64,000 nucleotides of DNA from Trichoplax adhaerens (GCF_000150275.1 NW_002060957.1:606220-670219), one strand, 5' to 3'. Shown: positions 1 through 22,315, counted from the first letter of the stretch. Made by a program: numbers and translations. The notes: a model not told the origin generated them from the sequence alone.

Positions 1-3000
1 ATAAATTAATTTCTTTTATATACCTTAATATCACTAATATCATCAAACATCAAATATCTTACTTAAAATAATGGATTATATCATTGCTTGACTTTGTAAT
101 AAAATAGTATTTAACATTAAATTTAAGAACTGATTTGATTATACAATTTTTTCTTATGTACCCTATGCAATATTGATATTATGAAATTTAATCATCATTT
201 CCATTGTAGCCGGTAAGTTCGTCCTAATCATGGATAATTTTCTTTGTATAATCGTTTCATCAAAAATTTAAAATTTTATTATATCTTATTTCGATTTCAC
301 ATAATCTCTTAAATCTTTAAAACACTGAAATAATAGTAAACATCATAAATCAGTTTTATTACAAAATAATGTTAAATCTAAATTTAGCAGCAGATTTGTT
401 ACTTAGCATGGCAAATTTATAATTCATTTGTGTAGTAACAGTAGCATCAATATCCTCTACGTAGATCAGATAATGAATTATCTTGCTTACTTTATAGTAT
501 ATTGATTTATAGATATGGGTAGAGTTGATGGACATCTGATTCTAATTCTTGATAAGCGACTTTCGTCGTGACAAATTCACAAAGTTATTTCTAATGTAGC
601 GTGTGTACAATCTAAAGCTAAATCGTGAAATGCAATCATAATTTTTTCGATTATTTTAAAATGTTTGCGAATTCAAAACAATAACGTAACAAACTGTATT
701 GGAAAAGTGGGTAAAGTCCAGCTATAAATCGGTTAGGAACTATAATGAATGTGTCATGTCTTTAAATTTATGAGTAGGTTTATAAATGTCTTACAGATCA
801 GTATTTACTGTACGCTTGAACTTTGCCAGTATAATAAATAATCAGCTTCAGTCTTTTAAAGCGAATTTCATACACGCTATGTCTATATAGGTAGCAAACA
901 TGCATTATTTAGTTATGAACAATTGTATAAAATCAGATAAAATTTTTGGATAAAATTCTTTAATTTATCGCATACCCGAGACCTATCATATAATGATACG
1001 GTTGTAGGATTTTTTCAACAAGACGCATACTAATAACTTCTACTTCATTAATAATCTGTATCAAATTGATTAGAATGATAAGAAATGAAAAACCCACGCT
1101 ATTTGGTAAGAAATTTACTTTGCTATATTTTCTATTTATTATCAATGAAACTACGGTACCTTTTCTATCAAAGAGAGCGGCTTATCTTTATTCAGTTTTT
1201 GAGTACATCAAAATATTTGTAATTAATATTATTAAATAGATCCAAAAATTCAGATTTTCTACTATTTTAAAATATAAACCATTCACTGCCGTTGCCTACA
1301 GTTTTTAATTAAAATGAACTAAAATCAAGAATAACAATTTAAGAGCTGATGATAGCTGTATCATTGTTAGTAATGCCATTCTTAACGAACTACTTAGGTA
1401 TGAACAGCAATCTATTTGCCTGCAACAAAGTAATAGATTATTAAAGAGCGAACGAGATTGGAGATGATAGAAATATGAAGGGCTTCAGAATTGCAAGAGA
1501 ATCATGACATAAAGCGGGCGGTAGTTAATAGGAAGTAGAAGCATGCTTTCTCTTACCATATGCTCATAATAAGAATTAGCTAGCATAGATGGATATAAAT
1601 ATAATAGTAGAATTGTAGGCAATCGTAAAAGCGATTAGAATTCAATACTTTTAGTAAAGGTTCTAAGTAAAATCAACTTTACGTAGTTTCTGCTTTCATA
1701 GATTTTTACTTTCGTGAATGTAAGATTGTCAAGCTAAAATAAAGTGAACTTTTGAAATAAAGTAATACTGGGTAAAAGTTTGGATTATCTTGTACAAAAC
1801 AAAATATAATCTACTGGATGCAATTGACCTTTACTATTCTGTCCTATGGATTGTGTTAACTTAACAAATAAAATCATAACAAGGACAATTTCTAAATTGG
1901 ATTTCTACCGGAAGCATTTTTTACCAATGTTCGTTTATTTTAAATTTAAGAGATCTTCTTTCAACTTCATATAAATTTATCACTCCTAATGTTAATCGAA
2001 TTTATGCTTGCCAAAAGTTCCAATAAGTTGTCGTTACTTTTGGTCTATCTTAACCTTAAATTTAACGTAACTATTCTGATTCAGTCTATTGAGCAACAAT
2101 TCCCTCTTATTTATAATTATTAGCAAAAAATGATATATTCATAATTGTTATCGTAAGTGCAGCATGTAATTTTGACATAGAATCTACAAAAATTCGTAAA
2201 TTTGGAGTTGGTAAAAATAATGAGCCGTCTTAGTACTACTTATTTACTCGGAATAAATATGCACTTTTGAGCTATTAGGTTTTATTATGTTATATTCCTA
2301 AAATTAAATCTATTTTAAAGATAAATCATTGCAAAATTCGGCAAGAGTTAGATGTAACAGCACTTATTGCAGGTGCATCATTTTTGTAACAATCAGTTTT
2401 AAGGAAATATCGGTTTGAAATCCTTGAAGCTATTGAATGCTAACTAAAGTCATCGTAAACACTGTAGCAATAATAATTTAAAATACTGTATCAATTCTAG
2501 TTATCACTGGAAAAGGTACAAATATGTTAAATTTTATATCAATTATTCTTTCGAACGAAAATATGATACGACAAATCATATGATTGAGATAGCTAAAGGA
2601 AAATATTTAAGAGGGAAATTCCTTAATACTTACTGTAAACGAAGTTATTCGGTTTCGGTAGAGGATTTTAGAAATATCGTTTATTAGTGTCTAGTTTATC
2701 TTATCTTAATATGAGTACTTTTTTATCATAATTAAAGTCTCGCTTCATAAACAGCACTAAATTTAATAAAGGAGTAAATATAAGACCATACTGTATAAAC
2801 TCTATTACATAAACAACTATAAAATGCATAGCCCGCATGCGCTCTTTCATTTGCAAGATGCAAGGCTAGCGAACACTAAGCCACTTCTTTACACTTACTA
2901 ACTTGATTTTAAACGTAAATATTGTGCAATAGCTAAATAACTTACTAAGTTGACATGCAGCATCTTTATAACCTTATTCATTTGAAAATCTAGGAAATTT

Positions 3001-5995
3001 CTTTAAAAATAATTTCTCGATGTTACGATCGTACCAATCATATCAAATTTTGAAAATTCTACCATAATTACTAAAATAGTCTGCAAAGGTATACGCTGAA
3101 AAGCTTTCAGTAAGTATACGTCCAAGATCATTCCATTTATAACGCAAGCTTTTAGCCGCTGCACGAAAATATTCTAGAGGATCTTTAAAGTAATTCTCAG
3201 TAAAAAGATCGACTTAAAGTACCTAATAACGCTCTTACACATTGTAACAATCGTACAAAAATACCATCTTTTAATAGCAATCTGCTCAGAAATACTCCAA
3301 ATTATTTTATCCAAAAATCCCGCGGATGGAAGTGTGAATCTGTTAATTTTATCTAGCTGTTCTATGCCTAACATGCATCAGTCTAGAACGACACTTAAAA
3401 TTGATAGTAAGCCTCGATAGCATCATTTTTACTTTAACTTAATAAATAAATTATATCGTAAACCAGAATTATTAATAGCCAAATACGTAAGCAATTAAAT
3501 AATGAAAACAGCATACTTGCTTAAGTTATTATGGCTCGACTTTCATTTGAATCAGTACTAATTGTATCGGTCTATTGAGAGCTTTTTGATATGTTGCATA
3601 TCATAAAATGGCGGCCATAAACATATTTATTTATAAGCAATAGCCGATCTTGCAAGTGAAATTCAAGTCTGAATTTCTTCTACCGACTTTACTGTATTTC
3701 AAAGTGTTGAATTCTAAATACAAACACACTAATTTCCACTAATGTTATTAGCTTTATATACTTGACTGAGTAAACTGCCTTAATCAATCATATATGGGGG
3801 TAGCTGTGGACATATTTTGTTATTTCGCATTGTGACCTAGATTAGGATCTGGATCTATATAACAGCCCTTAAGGCTTGAGCCATTGTAGTACTACTGGAT
3901 TTCTATTGCCCAAAGAATGTAGTAGCTAATGTTCGTATTTATTTCCATATTATTGATTTCTTGAAGGTTAAAATAAAGCAAGATTGCGGTGAAGCTAATA
4001 GTTGTAGTATAATTCTGTAATTGCTTCAACACATCTAGTAGTAGTTGCATAAGAAATAAGTTAAAAATTATTAAGTAATTGGATTCACGTTGACCGTGAG
4101 TTTTAAATAGATAAATCAAGCTTACTACCCCATGTTTGATCTCCTTTACGTGCAGCCTGGTGTAAGTACAACTTACGTCAATAGATTTCTTGTGGTTAAT
4201 CACGATAGGCCTAATGCTGAAAAATCGTCAAAACTAATTGATGTTAGGAATGATAGTGTTTACGGTGCTTATATATGAAATCAGTTAGGTCTATGATCTG
4301 ATATTGTGACAGATATCAATACTGATATCTATGAGCTCCATTCAGCTGTCATAAACTGAAAAGTTATTTTATTTTCATTCAATGTAGATACTGCTGCTAG
4401 TTCGCAGACTTGCTTCTCTCATCAGTCCTACATTACTGGAAGATGCTATTGCTAATACCAAGGCATCATGTCTTCCCTCTTGAGGCGATTCCTAACCGCC
4501 CTCTTATACCCGCTATAAACTCTCCATTTTCCTTTTGCTAATATACGCTACATTAGAACATTCTTGATACCGCTGATTCTGTGCAGACCAAAACTACAGA
4601 CTTACAGCCACTCCCTTACACTTACAAATACAAATTTAGCAAGTGCAAGTCGCTATGTCTAGGATACTAACATATGCACCATCGGCGGAGGACGAGATTA
4701 TATAAACTCGAGCACTAAATTTACTATTCAGTTCCATTTTAATCATTTTTAGATCCACTTGATCATTATTGCTAGGAGTTTTCTAAAGTGCTTTTTAGTA
4801 GATTCTCTTACTAGGATTTATCTCAATAAAGTAAAGTCCTTAGACCTGTTACCCGTTGGCAGCTTATTTGTGCAGTCGAGAGTTAGTTCAACTATAATAA
4901 GTCGCCTAAGCCAGTTGGGGACACGAGTCGTCGTGACAACAGCGTTTATGACCCGTTCGAAAAGGTAATTCGTAACAAAATAATTAAAAATTGCTATTTA
5001 ATTTAGAATCTTTTTAGTCTTCAGATTTCATAAGAGCCTTTAGCTTACAATAATAATGGCACAGGTACATCTGTAACAATCTCACTGCTACTAAGTTAGG
5101 TTCGTAGTTTAAAGATCTTAAGGTCTAAGATACTGAAATAGATTTCTGTAATAGCGTTGAAACACATAAACTTCAAGATTTGGGCACTGTAGTGTATTTA
5201 TTTTCACGGTAGTTCTTAGGCATGTTCTTAAATGTAGACATTTTGTTACGTTCCGAATATAGATACCTCTACAGTCTATTTCAACTATGCTCAAATATAG
5301 CTTGTCATATTTAGTTATTTATAGCAACTACATTCTTTGCTATTTCCTACAATCATTTACTATCATGTAGGCTGTTTATGGTATATGATGTATCTAATTC
5401 TACAATCTTTTTCTCTCACTCTAAAACTATGAATACTGATGATTTCTGCTACACATTTATTCAGTTGCACGTTTTAGGGTTAGTATCTACACACTTTACT
5501 TCACGACAGCTTACATGCTGATCTACCAGTAACTACCACGCTGTACCTTGTTATTCTCTACAATAAATATCTTTCTTTCTAATATCCCCTCGTATCATTA
5601 TTGCGAAATGTCTAAGGAGTCCATGTCCGTATACTCTTCGTCATCACATGCACAGGCCTATAAGCTGTCAATCCCGGCTCTTAGCACTTGGTATAAGAGT
5701 GAATACTGAAAACCTTATGCACCGATTCATCATCAGCCATGGCCCTCTAACACGCTTTATTTTAAGCAAATTAATATCGCATTATTTTAAAGGTTACAAA
5801 AAATTTATTGAAAGCTTATTACATTTAATAAATATTATTTTTAATTAATGTTTTAATGACTATAGTTCTAGTTTCTTCCATGATAATCGAACCATACCAT
5901 TTTTTGTTTTTGGTCTGTGGCCTAGAAAGGCATTTTTTTAGTAGATTAGATTGATGCCATAAGAAGTACATTAATATTATAATACTAGTCTGCAA
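1..5995. other. AT-rich intergenic DNA, no gene seen
   Basis: About 6 kb of AT-rich sequence. Short open frames exist on both strands (for example 3892-4203 minus and 4759-4968 plus), but their translations show no family signature, no repeat with other parts of the window, and no convincing chain of splice-linked exons. I see no RNA gene. A diverged gene with very short exons could be missed. Confidence 0.6.
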
Positions 5996-6796
5996 TCACG
6001 GAATTAAATAATTATGGATGCTAACCTTCGTAAATGCCATTAAACGCCAATACAATTCGTAAATTATATTAATTAACACGCAAGAATGATTATCATAGTT
6101 ATATTTCTCTTGTTGCACTGCTATTCCATTTATTTCAAGTAGTTTATTGCCCAAAGCATCGATTAATTTTTGAAATTCATTCAAGCTATGGACCTACGGA
6201 GTAATCGCAATGCATCGTGATTAGAGTTAGTAAATTATTCATAATAAAGCTGATTTATGCTAGTATAACTAATAAAGTGAAATTTAGCCATCTCGTCTCC
6301 TATAGTAGAAAAGCTGTCTGTAAGTCTCTTAGTATGTCTATTACGCTTATTATAATTATTAACAAGAATAGACAATTTATTACTTATGCCATCTACTTAC
6401 CATATTAGTAAAACTGTTTTGAATGACATTATAAATTGTTGATATCTCACTCAAATCATCACTCCCTAGATTTTTAAAGGTGCAAATGCCTATGTTTATG
6501 CAGAGACATAAGATACTTTGATAACAGGTAGCAGAAGCAAATTTGTTGAACTTCTCTTCCAGAATGTTGTATTTATTCTTGTGTTCTAATTTAGCGATGC
6601 CATTACGAGTAGCTATGTCAAACAGATTGTCGGTTATTTTCTTGTATTGAGTAAAGATCATAGCCATAGTTCTCCAATCTTCTAGAAATATTTCGTCGAT
6701 TATATTACGTTCTGGTTGGATTATGTGAAATAGATTCTCGTTACACGGCTCTATATAGGTTTCAATTATTGGCTCTGTATTGGTATCAATTTCCAT
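5996..6796 (-). CDS. Orphan two-exon gene, tandem paralogue 1
   Basis: I do not recognise the family. Two exons fit: about 6796 down to 6401, ending in a clean GTAAGT donor, then 6193 down to 5996, after a TAG acceptor. They join in phase 0 and end in TAA. The first exon opens with a degenerate repeat of the form IEP/TEP and then a helical, cysteine-containing stretch (motifs LEDWRTMAM, KYNILEEKFNKF, CYQSILCLCINIGIC). The second exon encodes 65 residues including NEFQKLIDALGNKLLE and LINIIYELYWRLMAFTKV. The neighbour at 7076-7795 has the same two-exon layout, the same phase-0 junction and a clearly related second exon, which is the main evidence that this is real. The 5' end is uncertain: the frame can be extended slightly above 6796, and an upstream exon may exist. 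No signal peptide or known domain is visible. Confidence 0.6.
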
Positions 6797-6941
6797 AGGC
6801 TCTATGCTAGGTTCTATTGTTGTACAGAATATATGAACAAATACTGGACATTAGAATGCTATTGATAATTTCATAACGTGTGACATTATGAATTATCCTA
6901 TATGAGCAGATTCTAACCTCTACTTTCAATATAGATATTTA

Positions 6942-7077
6942 GTGGATTTTTTCCCTGTAAAAACTCGGAAAATAAACAGGATTTAGTTAATGTTATAGCA
7001 AGCACTGAACATATATAAATATTTTGTGGATTTTTTCCCTGTATAAACTCGATTAAGCTAATGTTATAGCAAGTACT
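6942..7077. repeat. Direct repeat between the two paralogues
   Basis: Two related copies, about 6942-7006 and 7025-7077. Both start GTGGATTTTTTCCCTGTA and end with TAATGTTATAGCAAG plus C/T and ACT. The second copy is 12 bp shorter inside, and its end overlaps the stop codon of paralogue 2. It lies just between the two orphan genes and may mark the duplication junction. Confidence 0.8.
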
Positions 7078-7795
7078 AGACATTGCTATTATAATTCGAA
7101 TTAATATAAACCTTTATAAATGCCATTAGATATAAATACAATCCTTGTAATGTATTGATTACTACGTGAGCAAAACTATCACGGAAATTAATATGTTTCG
7201 TTGTAGTTTGATTTCTTATAAGTGCATCTTTGCCCAAGTTACCGATAAATAGTCGAAAATCGTCTAAAGCTTTAATCTGCAGTGTAAGCTACCAATAGGT
7301 TATGATAAAAAATAATCGAGTGAATATTCTAGATAAAACTAATTTATACTCTTCTAATTGATAAAATAGAAATACGTCAAGAAATTGAAATGTTGTTAAT
7401 CATATTGCTTCTAGGATACTTTATTGCTTTACCGTATTACTCCAACCGTAGACAATATCTTCGATTCTTGGCCTATCACACTGACCAAATCTCAGATAGT
7501 TCGCGTATAGGGAGACACAACAAGTAACAATATTTTCATATGTCATCTCAGACAATAATTTATACTTATTCCACCGAGAGTGATAGCAGTAGTCAATACT
7601 GAAATTCTTAGCGATGCAAAGATCCTCAGCAAACTTTTCTACTACCAATTTCTCATATGAATTTTGATTTACAAAGATAATATTCAAGTTATTTTCAACT
7701 GCTTTATCGATCGATTTAAGTTCGCGCATAATTTGAAATACATTCACTTTACGCACCCTTATATATCGATCGGGACACTGTCTCAATGGACTTTA
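7076..7795 (-). CDS. Orphan two-exon gene, tandem paralogue 2
   Basis: Second member of the orphan pair. Exon 1 runs from about 7795 (5' limit uncertain) to 7433, ending at a GTAAAG donor. Exon 2 runs 7276 to 7076, after a CTGCAG acceptor, and stops with TAG. The junction is phase 0, as in paralogue 1. Exon 1 carries KYKLLSEMTYENIVTCC, which lines up with KYNILEEKF...CYQS of paralogue 1. Exon 2 (66 residues, against 65 in paralogue 1) carries ALDDFRLFIGNLGKDALI and LYLYLMAFIKVYINSNY, matching SLNEFQKLIDALGNKLLE and LYWRLMAFTKVSIHNY. The protein looks small and mostly helical. Function is unknown, and the initiating exon was not identified. Confidence 0.6.
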
Positions 7796-10696
7796 CCAAA
7801 CAATAAACAAAGACACAACAATAAAGCCATTATCATGTGATGAAAAAAATTCTCCATCTTGATTGGTTCACTTGATCATAGCATTAAACCTTAAACTTTT
7901 ACGTTGTTCAACTTATGGCATAAAAGTTCTAGAAACTTCTTAAGATTAATGAAATAAATTGATTGCTTTATCGTTAGGCTCGCTGAAAGCATAGCAATTG
8001 CCTACAAATAAGCCATTTGTGGTTGGTTTGCAGTTGATAAAATTAAAATAACTAGTTTAGCTAGCGGTAAATACCGTTATGATAACACGCCTTGGCTAAT
8101 CCTATTGTGATAGTATTCTAGTCTTGATGTACTGTAGTAGTTGAGAAATTGATAGCTCAATCTCCATAAGGGATTGTGTAATGAAAGTACAGTATATCAC
8201 AAATAAGCAAGTCAAATAAAATTTTCAAAATGGCCTTTCGGAAAATTTTAGTTGATCAAGACATTTACCAAGTCAAGTCTGTCTGCAATGGGAGCACATC
8301 TCCGTAGTTCTCCAATACATTTCTATAAATCTATTCGCGACTAGCCACTTATTGAACAACGATCAGACTTGAGTTATCAAACAGAATATATACTTCTCCT
8401 CAAATTAATCATCGTTACCTTTTACCATCCGAATTAAACTGCTTCAAATATCATTACTCTTCCATTAATTAAGGTCCAACACTGAAAGGTGCTGGGTATC
8501 TTGACGATGGCAGTATATCTAATCATATCATATAAATCTTATACCAAATTACTCAACTAGCTAATGTCAATAATCTACAATTTTTAATATACGTCTAGTA
8601 GTCAGCAATCGTCTAATATTATGTACTTTCAGTATAATAATCATTTTCTTGGTTTTTGGACTACAATTCAGCATACATTAAGGAAGGGTTGATAGGTATA
8701 TTATGCCTGCCATGGACTTCTAAATCTAGAAGTTCAAGATGATGAAATATTTAAACTTCCAGTTTGCTACATTAAGGTAGTTAATGAAGTCAAATGCAAC
8801 TTAACTTCTAGTTGAGTTAATTACTTTGTTAACGTCAATCTTTACAGCTTAACATTTGTCAATTCTACATTACTGTAGCCAATCCGCAAAATTGGAGCAA
8901 ATGGATACCTAAATCGATATATTGTACTGCGTAGTATAGTCATAATTGATTGCTTTTATATACTAGAAGCTGCAAGTTTGATTACATTAACAAACATTTA
9001 CTATATTAAGTTGATATTTTGCTAAAGTTGACTTGTTATGGCTTGAAAGATTTCATAGAAATTGCCTCTATCTTATATGGTTTCTTATACACTGCTAACC
9101 AGCGTCAGCTCCCTAGCTCATTCAAAACTACATCTATGTATATGGAATCCTTTTAGATTTGGGTGCAGTAACTCATATATACGAGAGCTGCGTTTAAACA
9201 GTTAAAGTAGACATAGATTAAATATAAAAATGACTTGTAGCCAGTGTATTTGTAAATACAACTTTATCCTAACTAACTCCAACTGCTGCTTTACTGAATA
9301 TGTGCTAGATTCAACATTGACTCTGTCAGACAATTTACAAGCGCAAGACAGAATCAAAATAAATAAATTCTCCTTCCTCTAGGTATAGGACAAAGTCATA
9401 GTGATGTATTCTAACATTGTTATTTGTCTAACATTAGTTCAATGATATCTTACACCCACATCATGCACTACTTATCTTTAATGATGTATTACTCTGCCTT
9501 ACTTCCTGCATCAATATATCTATGAATTTTGTTCACATATTTCTAGAATGCGTTATCATAAAATAAGACAGCCTTCGGCGATAATATGCGCGAAATGGTA
9601 ATCTTAATTCTAAATTCCATTTCATAACTGCCACAAATTTCTGCATTTTGTTTATGTCATTGGGTAGAAGAGATGGCACCAAGAATCTCGAATGAATTTG
9701 TAATAGTGTGGAATATAATAAAAGATTTTATTGAATCGTAATGATGATATCGAAATAGCTACTCCAAAAGCTGATATGAAGAAGAAACCATTACTTACAC
9801 TTGAAAAATGATTGAGATCTAGAGTAAGATCAGTTTAACAATAACAAGACATATACATAAGATAGCATTGGCCACGATAGACAACTTCAATAAACGCACA
9901 CTGTTTAAAATAAATAGCTCACCTGACATCATTTAATACCTGATTTGATAAACATTCCTAATTCGATCAATGAAAAATGACTATGAAGTTGATATAAGGC
10001 ATATTTACTTTCACTGGTTTGACACATTGGCAAGCCAGCTAAACCAATCAAGTAGAAAAGATAAGACTACAGACAGTATATACGGTGCATATCATATTTT
10101 AAGTTCTTTAGGATAGTCTTCCAACTGTAAATGAGGGCAACGTGGTATTGATTTTCAATGAAACAGGCCTCATATTAGAATATCAAATTTTTATAGTCAT
10201 AATATTTTGAAGATAATCTGTTACAAAATCTTTTGAAATAGCTGTAATACAATGGATTGTCTTCGCTACGTCAAAGAGATGCAGAGAAAAAAATTCAAGT
10301 AACACTGCAACATAACTTTGTAACAATAACCAAGTATACATTGGTTTATGCCTGCACGCAGCTATCTTGATATCACGTCATACGGGCACGATATTATGAT
10401 TAAAAAATGACTTTAATCTATCGAAAATCATTGTAATGAGGTCACAAATTAAAAGGTTTCTCAAAGAAAAGTTAAAATTAAACAATATCAAATTCAAGTA
10501 CTGCTAACACTACATAAAAAAATCGCTACAATAGCTATATCTAAAGTAAAGATTCGTTCTTGATTATAAACAACTACTGCGATATGGAAAACGAAAATGT
10601 TCCTTATCTATGTAAGAAATTACAAATTTTGTGATCGAATCCCAGTCAGGGTGATAATGATTTTTGGAAAAAGATATAATCATTGTTCCGCTTTAT
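7796..10696. other. Intergenic DNA, no gene seen
   Basis: About 2.9 kb of AT-rich sequence between the orphan pair and the 3' end of the ABC transporter. A few short inverted repeats occur, such as ACTTCTA...TAGAAGT near 8718-8740. I found no coding exon or RNA gene. The part nearest 10,696 should hold the transporter's 3' UTR. Confidence 0.55.
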
Positions 10697-19472
<8,776 letters not shown>

Positions 19473-20879
19473 CTACCACAATAAAAATATACACCTCAAT
19501 TCGAGTGAAGAGAACAAGGATAAATAATTGAATATTATTAATGCGGAAAAGATGAAAGCTTAGCTTTATTAATACGGAAGTTAAGTTGATACAACAGTAC
19601 TACAGCTATAATTAATATTTACAATAGACATCGAAAGAGATGGCTCTCCATGATAATCATTGCATACTAACGATAAGAGAGTGGTTGTAGTGACGATTGA
19701 ATTGGTATTTTAGAGTTAAGTGTTGACTGTCTAGTTCAAGCCAATGCCAAAAATGCAATTCAATGTGGATGTTGAGACAACTCTACCTATCTGACTAGTT
19801 TAAGTAGCCTAGCATTGATAACATGATCGGGCTCATAACTACAGCTAGAAGTTAGTATTAAAATTGTACATTAAGGCGTCCAAGAAAGATTACCATGATT
19901 GCAAGACATTGTTCGCGGTGTCATGCAAATCTACCAAGTTTTGCCGATCATGGCTCTATTTGAATTGAGACGTTTAAACTAAATTGAAAGCCCGTTATCC
20001 AAGTCTATACTAAGAACAATTTATTCATGACTTTTAATAGCTCTACCTACGACTACTGCAAGCAAAACTTGACGCTGATTTTGTCTTACGCCTAGTAGAC
20101 AGTACTGTCTTCAATGCCTGACTGGCTGATAAGCACAACTGTAATTCAGTCTTGAAAAGGAGCATGCCAATAGTAATCCAGGCACTGTCTGTGTTACAAT
20201 ATGTAGGAAAGTAAAGTCATCCTTGGCAGGACTGAATACTATTTTCCTAATGGTTGAAGACGATAAACACCTTGATGCAGATAAAAGTAAATGTCATCAA
20301 CTGCCTTGCTGTGGTCAAAATGCAGTCAGTCAAGGAGTTTTATCATCTTTATTGACTGACTACAGTATACTGATTGACAATTTTCAATCCATTTTTTCAG
20401 TTGAAATAGACGAATTGCACACTAGCATTAGGATCCATTAAATTGGATCATTTTAGCGTATCTTACAAGGTGTACTTGTATGAAAGTATAGCATGCATTT
20501 GTACTATAGTCCTACTCTACAATCAGCGTATCTCAATTGGTGTTTATTTTCCGTTCTACTGTCATAGCAATCTTGCTGTCGCTACCACGAAAGCAACGCT
20601 GAATTGTCCGTCTACAAGCATTTCATAACGAAGCTATAACATGGAAAACAAGTCAGTTAGCAAAACCTACCCAAAATGCGGATAACGGGGCACAAAAATC
20701 GTTTACTCCAAATATCTTTTCCATCTTGTTTTGCAGTTGCAATCATTCAACATCCAACACCCACTTCGTGCTGCTTGATAGTGGGGTACAGACTTTACTT
20801 ACTATTAAGTGCAAGCGATCAGTCTACAGTATACAGTATGATAGGTGCTGCTTGTGGGTTAGGCCAGTTTAACCTGGGA
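19473..20879. other. Intergenic region upstream of ABCC
   Basis: This stretch should contain the missing first coding exon and promoter of the minus-strand transporter. I could not choose an exon whose donor leaves phase 0, as required by the exon ending at 19472. Plus-strand open frames at 20223-20918 have no family resemblance and are probably chance. Confidence 0.45.
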
Positions 20880-20920
20880 CATGACACCGGGGGGGGGGAG
20901 CGGGCCCGGCCCCCTTGACC
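20880..20920. repeat. G-run and GC-rich patch
   Basis: A run of nine or so G residues followed by GAGCGGGCCCGGCCCCC, in DNA that is otherwise AT-rich. It could form G-quadruplex or hairpin structure. It lies directly before the TCGGGTT-type repeat. Confidence 0.7.
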
Positions 20921-21052
20921 AGTGTCCTTGATAACAAAGTCTACCCGAAAACCCGGTTTCAACCCGAAACGAGAGCGCAATACCGTACAGTGTTTGTATA
21001 GCGATTGCACTCATTTCGGGTTCGAAAATCAACTATTCGATCGGATTTTTTT

Positions 21053-21494
21053 TCGGGTTCGGGTTGCGTTTCTACCCGAGACTGTAATATGAGAAAATCC
21101 ATCATGCCTGCAAAATTTTTGATTGGTTATTTTTTAATGCCTGTAGAATAAGATCGTTAGAGGAAAAATGAATGATGTTTTGCATACTCTAAAGGAATGA
21201 TTGGCTTGAATCATAACTAGTATTTGGATTTGATCGGGTTTGGGTTGTATTTCTACTCCATTTCAGGACTCTACCCGAGACTGCAAAATCATAAATCTAT
21301 TAAGCCTGCAGAATTTTTGATTGATTTCTTTTTAATACGTGTAGAATAAGATCGTTAGGCAAAAAATGAATGATGTTCTGCATACTCTATTGAATCATAA
21401 CTAGCGTTTTATCGGGTTCGGGTTGTATTTCTACTCCATTTGAAGGCTACCTGAGACTGTAAAATCATCCATTATGTCAGCAAAATTTTGGATT
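21053..21494. repeat. 180-bp tandem repeat, about 2.4 copies
   Basis: Units start at about 21053, 21234 and 21412 with TCGGGTT(C/T)GGGTTG. Each continues with a TTTCTAC...GAGACTG block, then AATTTTTGATTG, GTAGAATAAGATCGTTAG and CATACTCT. The third unit is truncated and runs into the AT hairpin. Further GGGTT/AACCC fragments lie just upstream (20940-21030). No coding signal. Confidence 0.85.
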
Positions 21495-21541
21495 ATAATA
21501 TAATAATAATATTGAATATTTTTTATTATTATTATATTATA
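21494..21541. repeat. Perfect 18-bp AT inverted repeat (hairpin)
   Basis: Left arm 21494-21511 and right arm 21524-21541 are perfect reverse complements (TATAATATAATAATAATA and its complement), separated by 12 bp. It sits exactly between two different tandem-repeat arrays. Confidence 0.9.
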
Positions 21542-21585
21542 TATGATTTATTCTACTGTACAGTATAGTAACTGGACTCTATTGG

Positions 21586-22255
21586 TAGAAAAACGTCGAA
21601 TTGGTCAAGAGAGATACATTCGTATGGCAGCCATGGTATTGTTCGGAATAGATGATAGTGGATTCGATAGCATCACGAAAACAGTGCTACTTGACGCTTG
21701 GAGCGTACGCATGTAGATTCTGCGCATTAGTGCACAGGCCTTTGCATTTTTGTAGTCCGTGATAGAAAAACATCGAATTTGTCTATAGGCATACATTCGT
21801 ATGCCAACAGTGGTACTATTTGGAATAGATGATAGTGGATTCGATACGCCTGATGATTCTGCGCATTAGTGCACAGGCCTTTGCATTTTTAGTAGTCAAT
21901 GATAGAAAAACATCGAATTTGTCGATAGGCATACATTCGTATGCCAACAGTGGTACTGTTTGGAATAGATGATAGTGGATTCGATAGCATCACGAAAACT
22001 GTGCTGCTTGGCGCAGGAGCGTACGCCTGAGGATTCTGCGCATTAGTGCACAGGACCTTTGCATTTTTAGTAGTCCGTAATAGAAAAACATCCAATTTGT
22101 CTATAGACATATATTCGTATGCCAACAATGGTACGGTTTGGAATAGACGATAGTAGACTTGATGGTACAACGAAGACAGTGCTACTTGACGCTGCAGCAT
22201 CCGCCTATCGATTCTGCGCATTAGAGCAACAACCTGGGCATCACATGGATGTGAT
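21586..22255. repeat. 177-bp tandem array next to PHB1, four copies
   Basis: Units start near 21586, 21763, 21903 and 22081 with TAGAAAAAC(A/G)TC. Shared blocks include CATTCGTATG, GGAATAGATGATAGTGGATT, GTGCTACTTGACGC and GATTCTGCGCATTAG. Unit 2 has an internal deletion of about 40-50 bp. The array ends about 60 bp before the PHB1 start codon, so it occupies the promoter/5' UTR position. Units 1, 3 and 4 keep a related plus-strand open stretch (FGIDDS...TKTVLL) that ends in different stops, so an origin from a duplicated coding or UTR segment is possible but unproven. Confidence 0.85.
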
Positions 22256-22315
22256 GCAACATTTTGACATGCGTATCGTCATACTGAATCATACAAGCGA
22301 CGAAGCTGTGGGAAA

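Noticed and set aside
10625-10650. GATCGAATCCC resembles the T-loop of a tRNA gene
   Set aside because: No matching acceptor stem, D arm or anticodon arm could be folded around it.
19880-19960. Candidate first exon for ABCC (short ATG frame before a GTAATC donor)
   Set aside because: It ends in phase 1, whereas the exon at 19472 needs phase 0; joining them gives an early stop.
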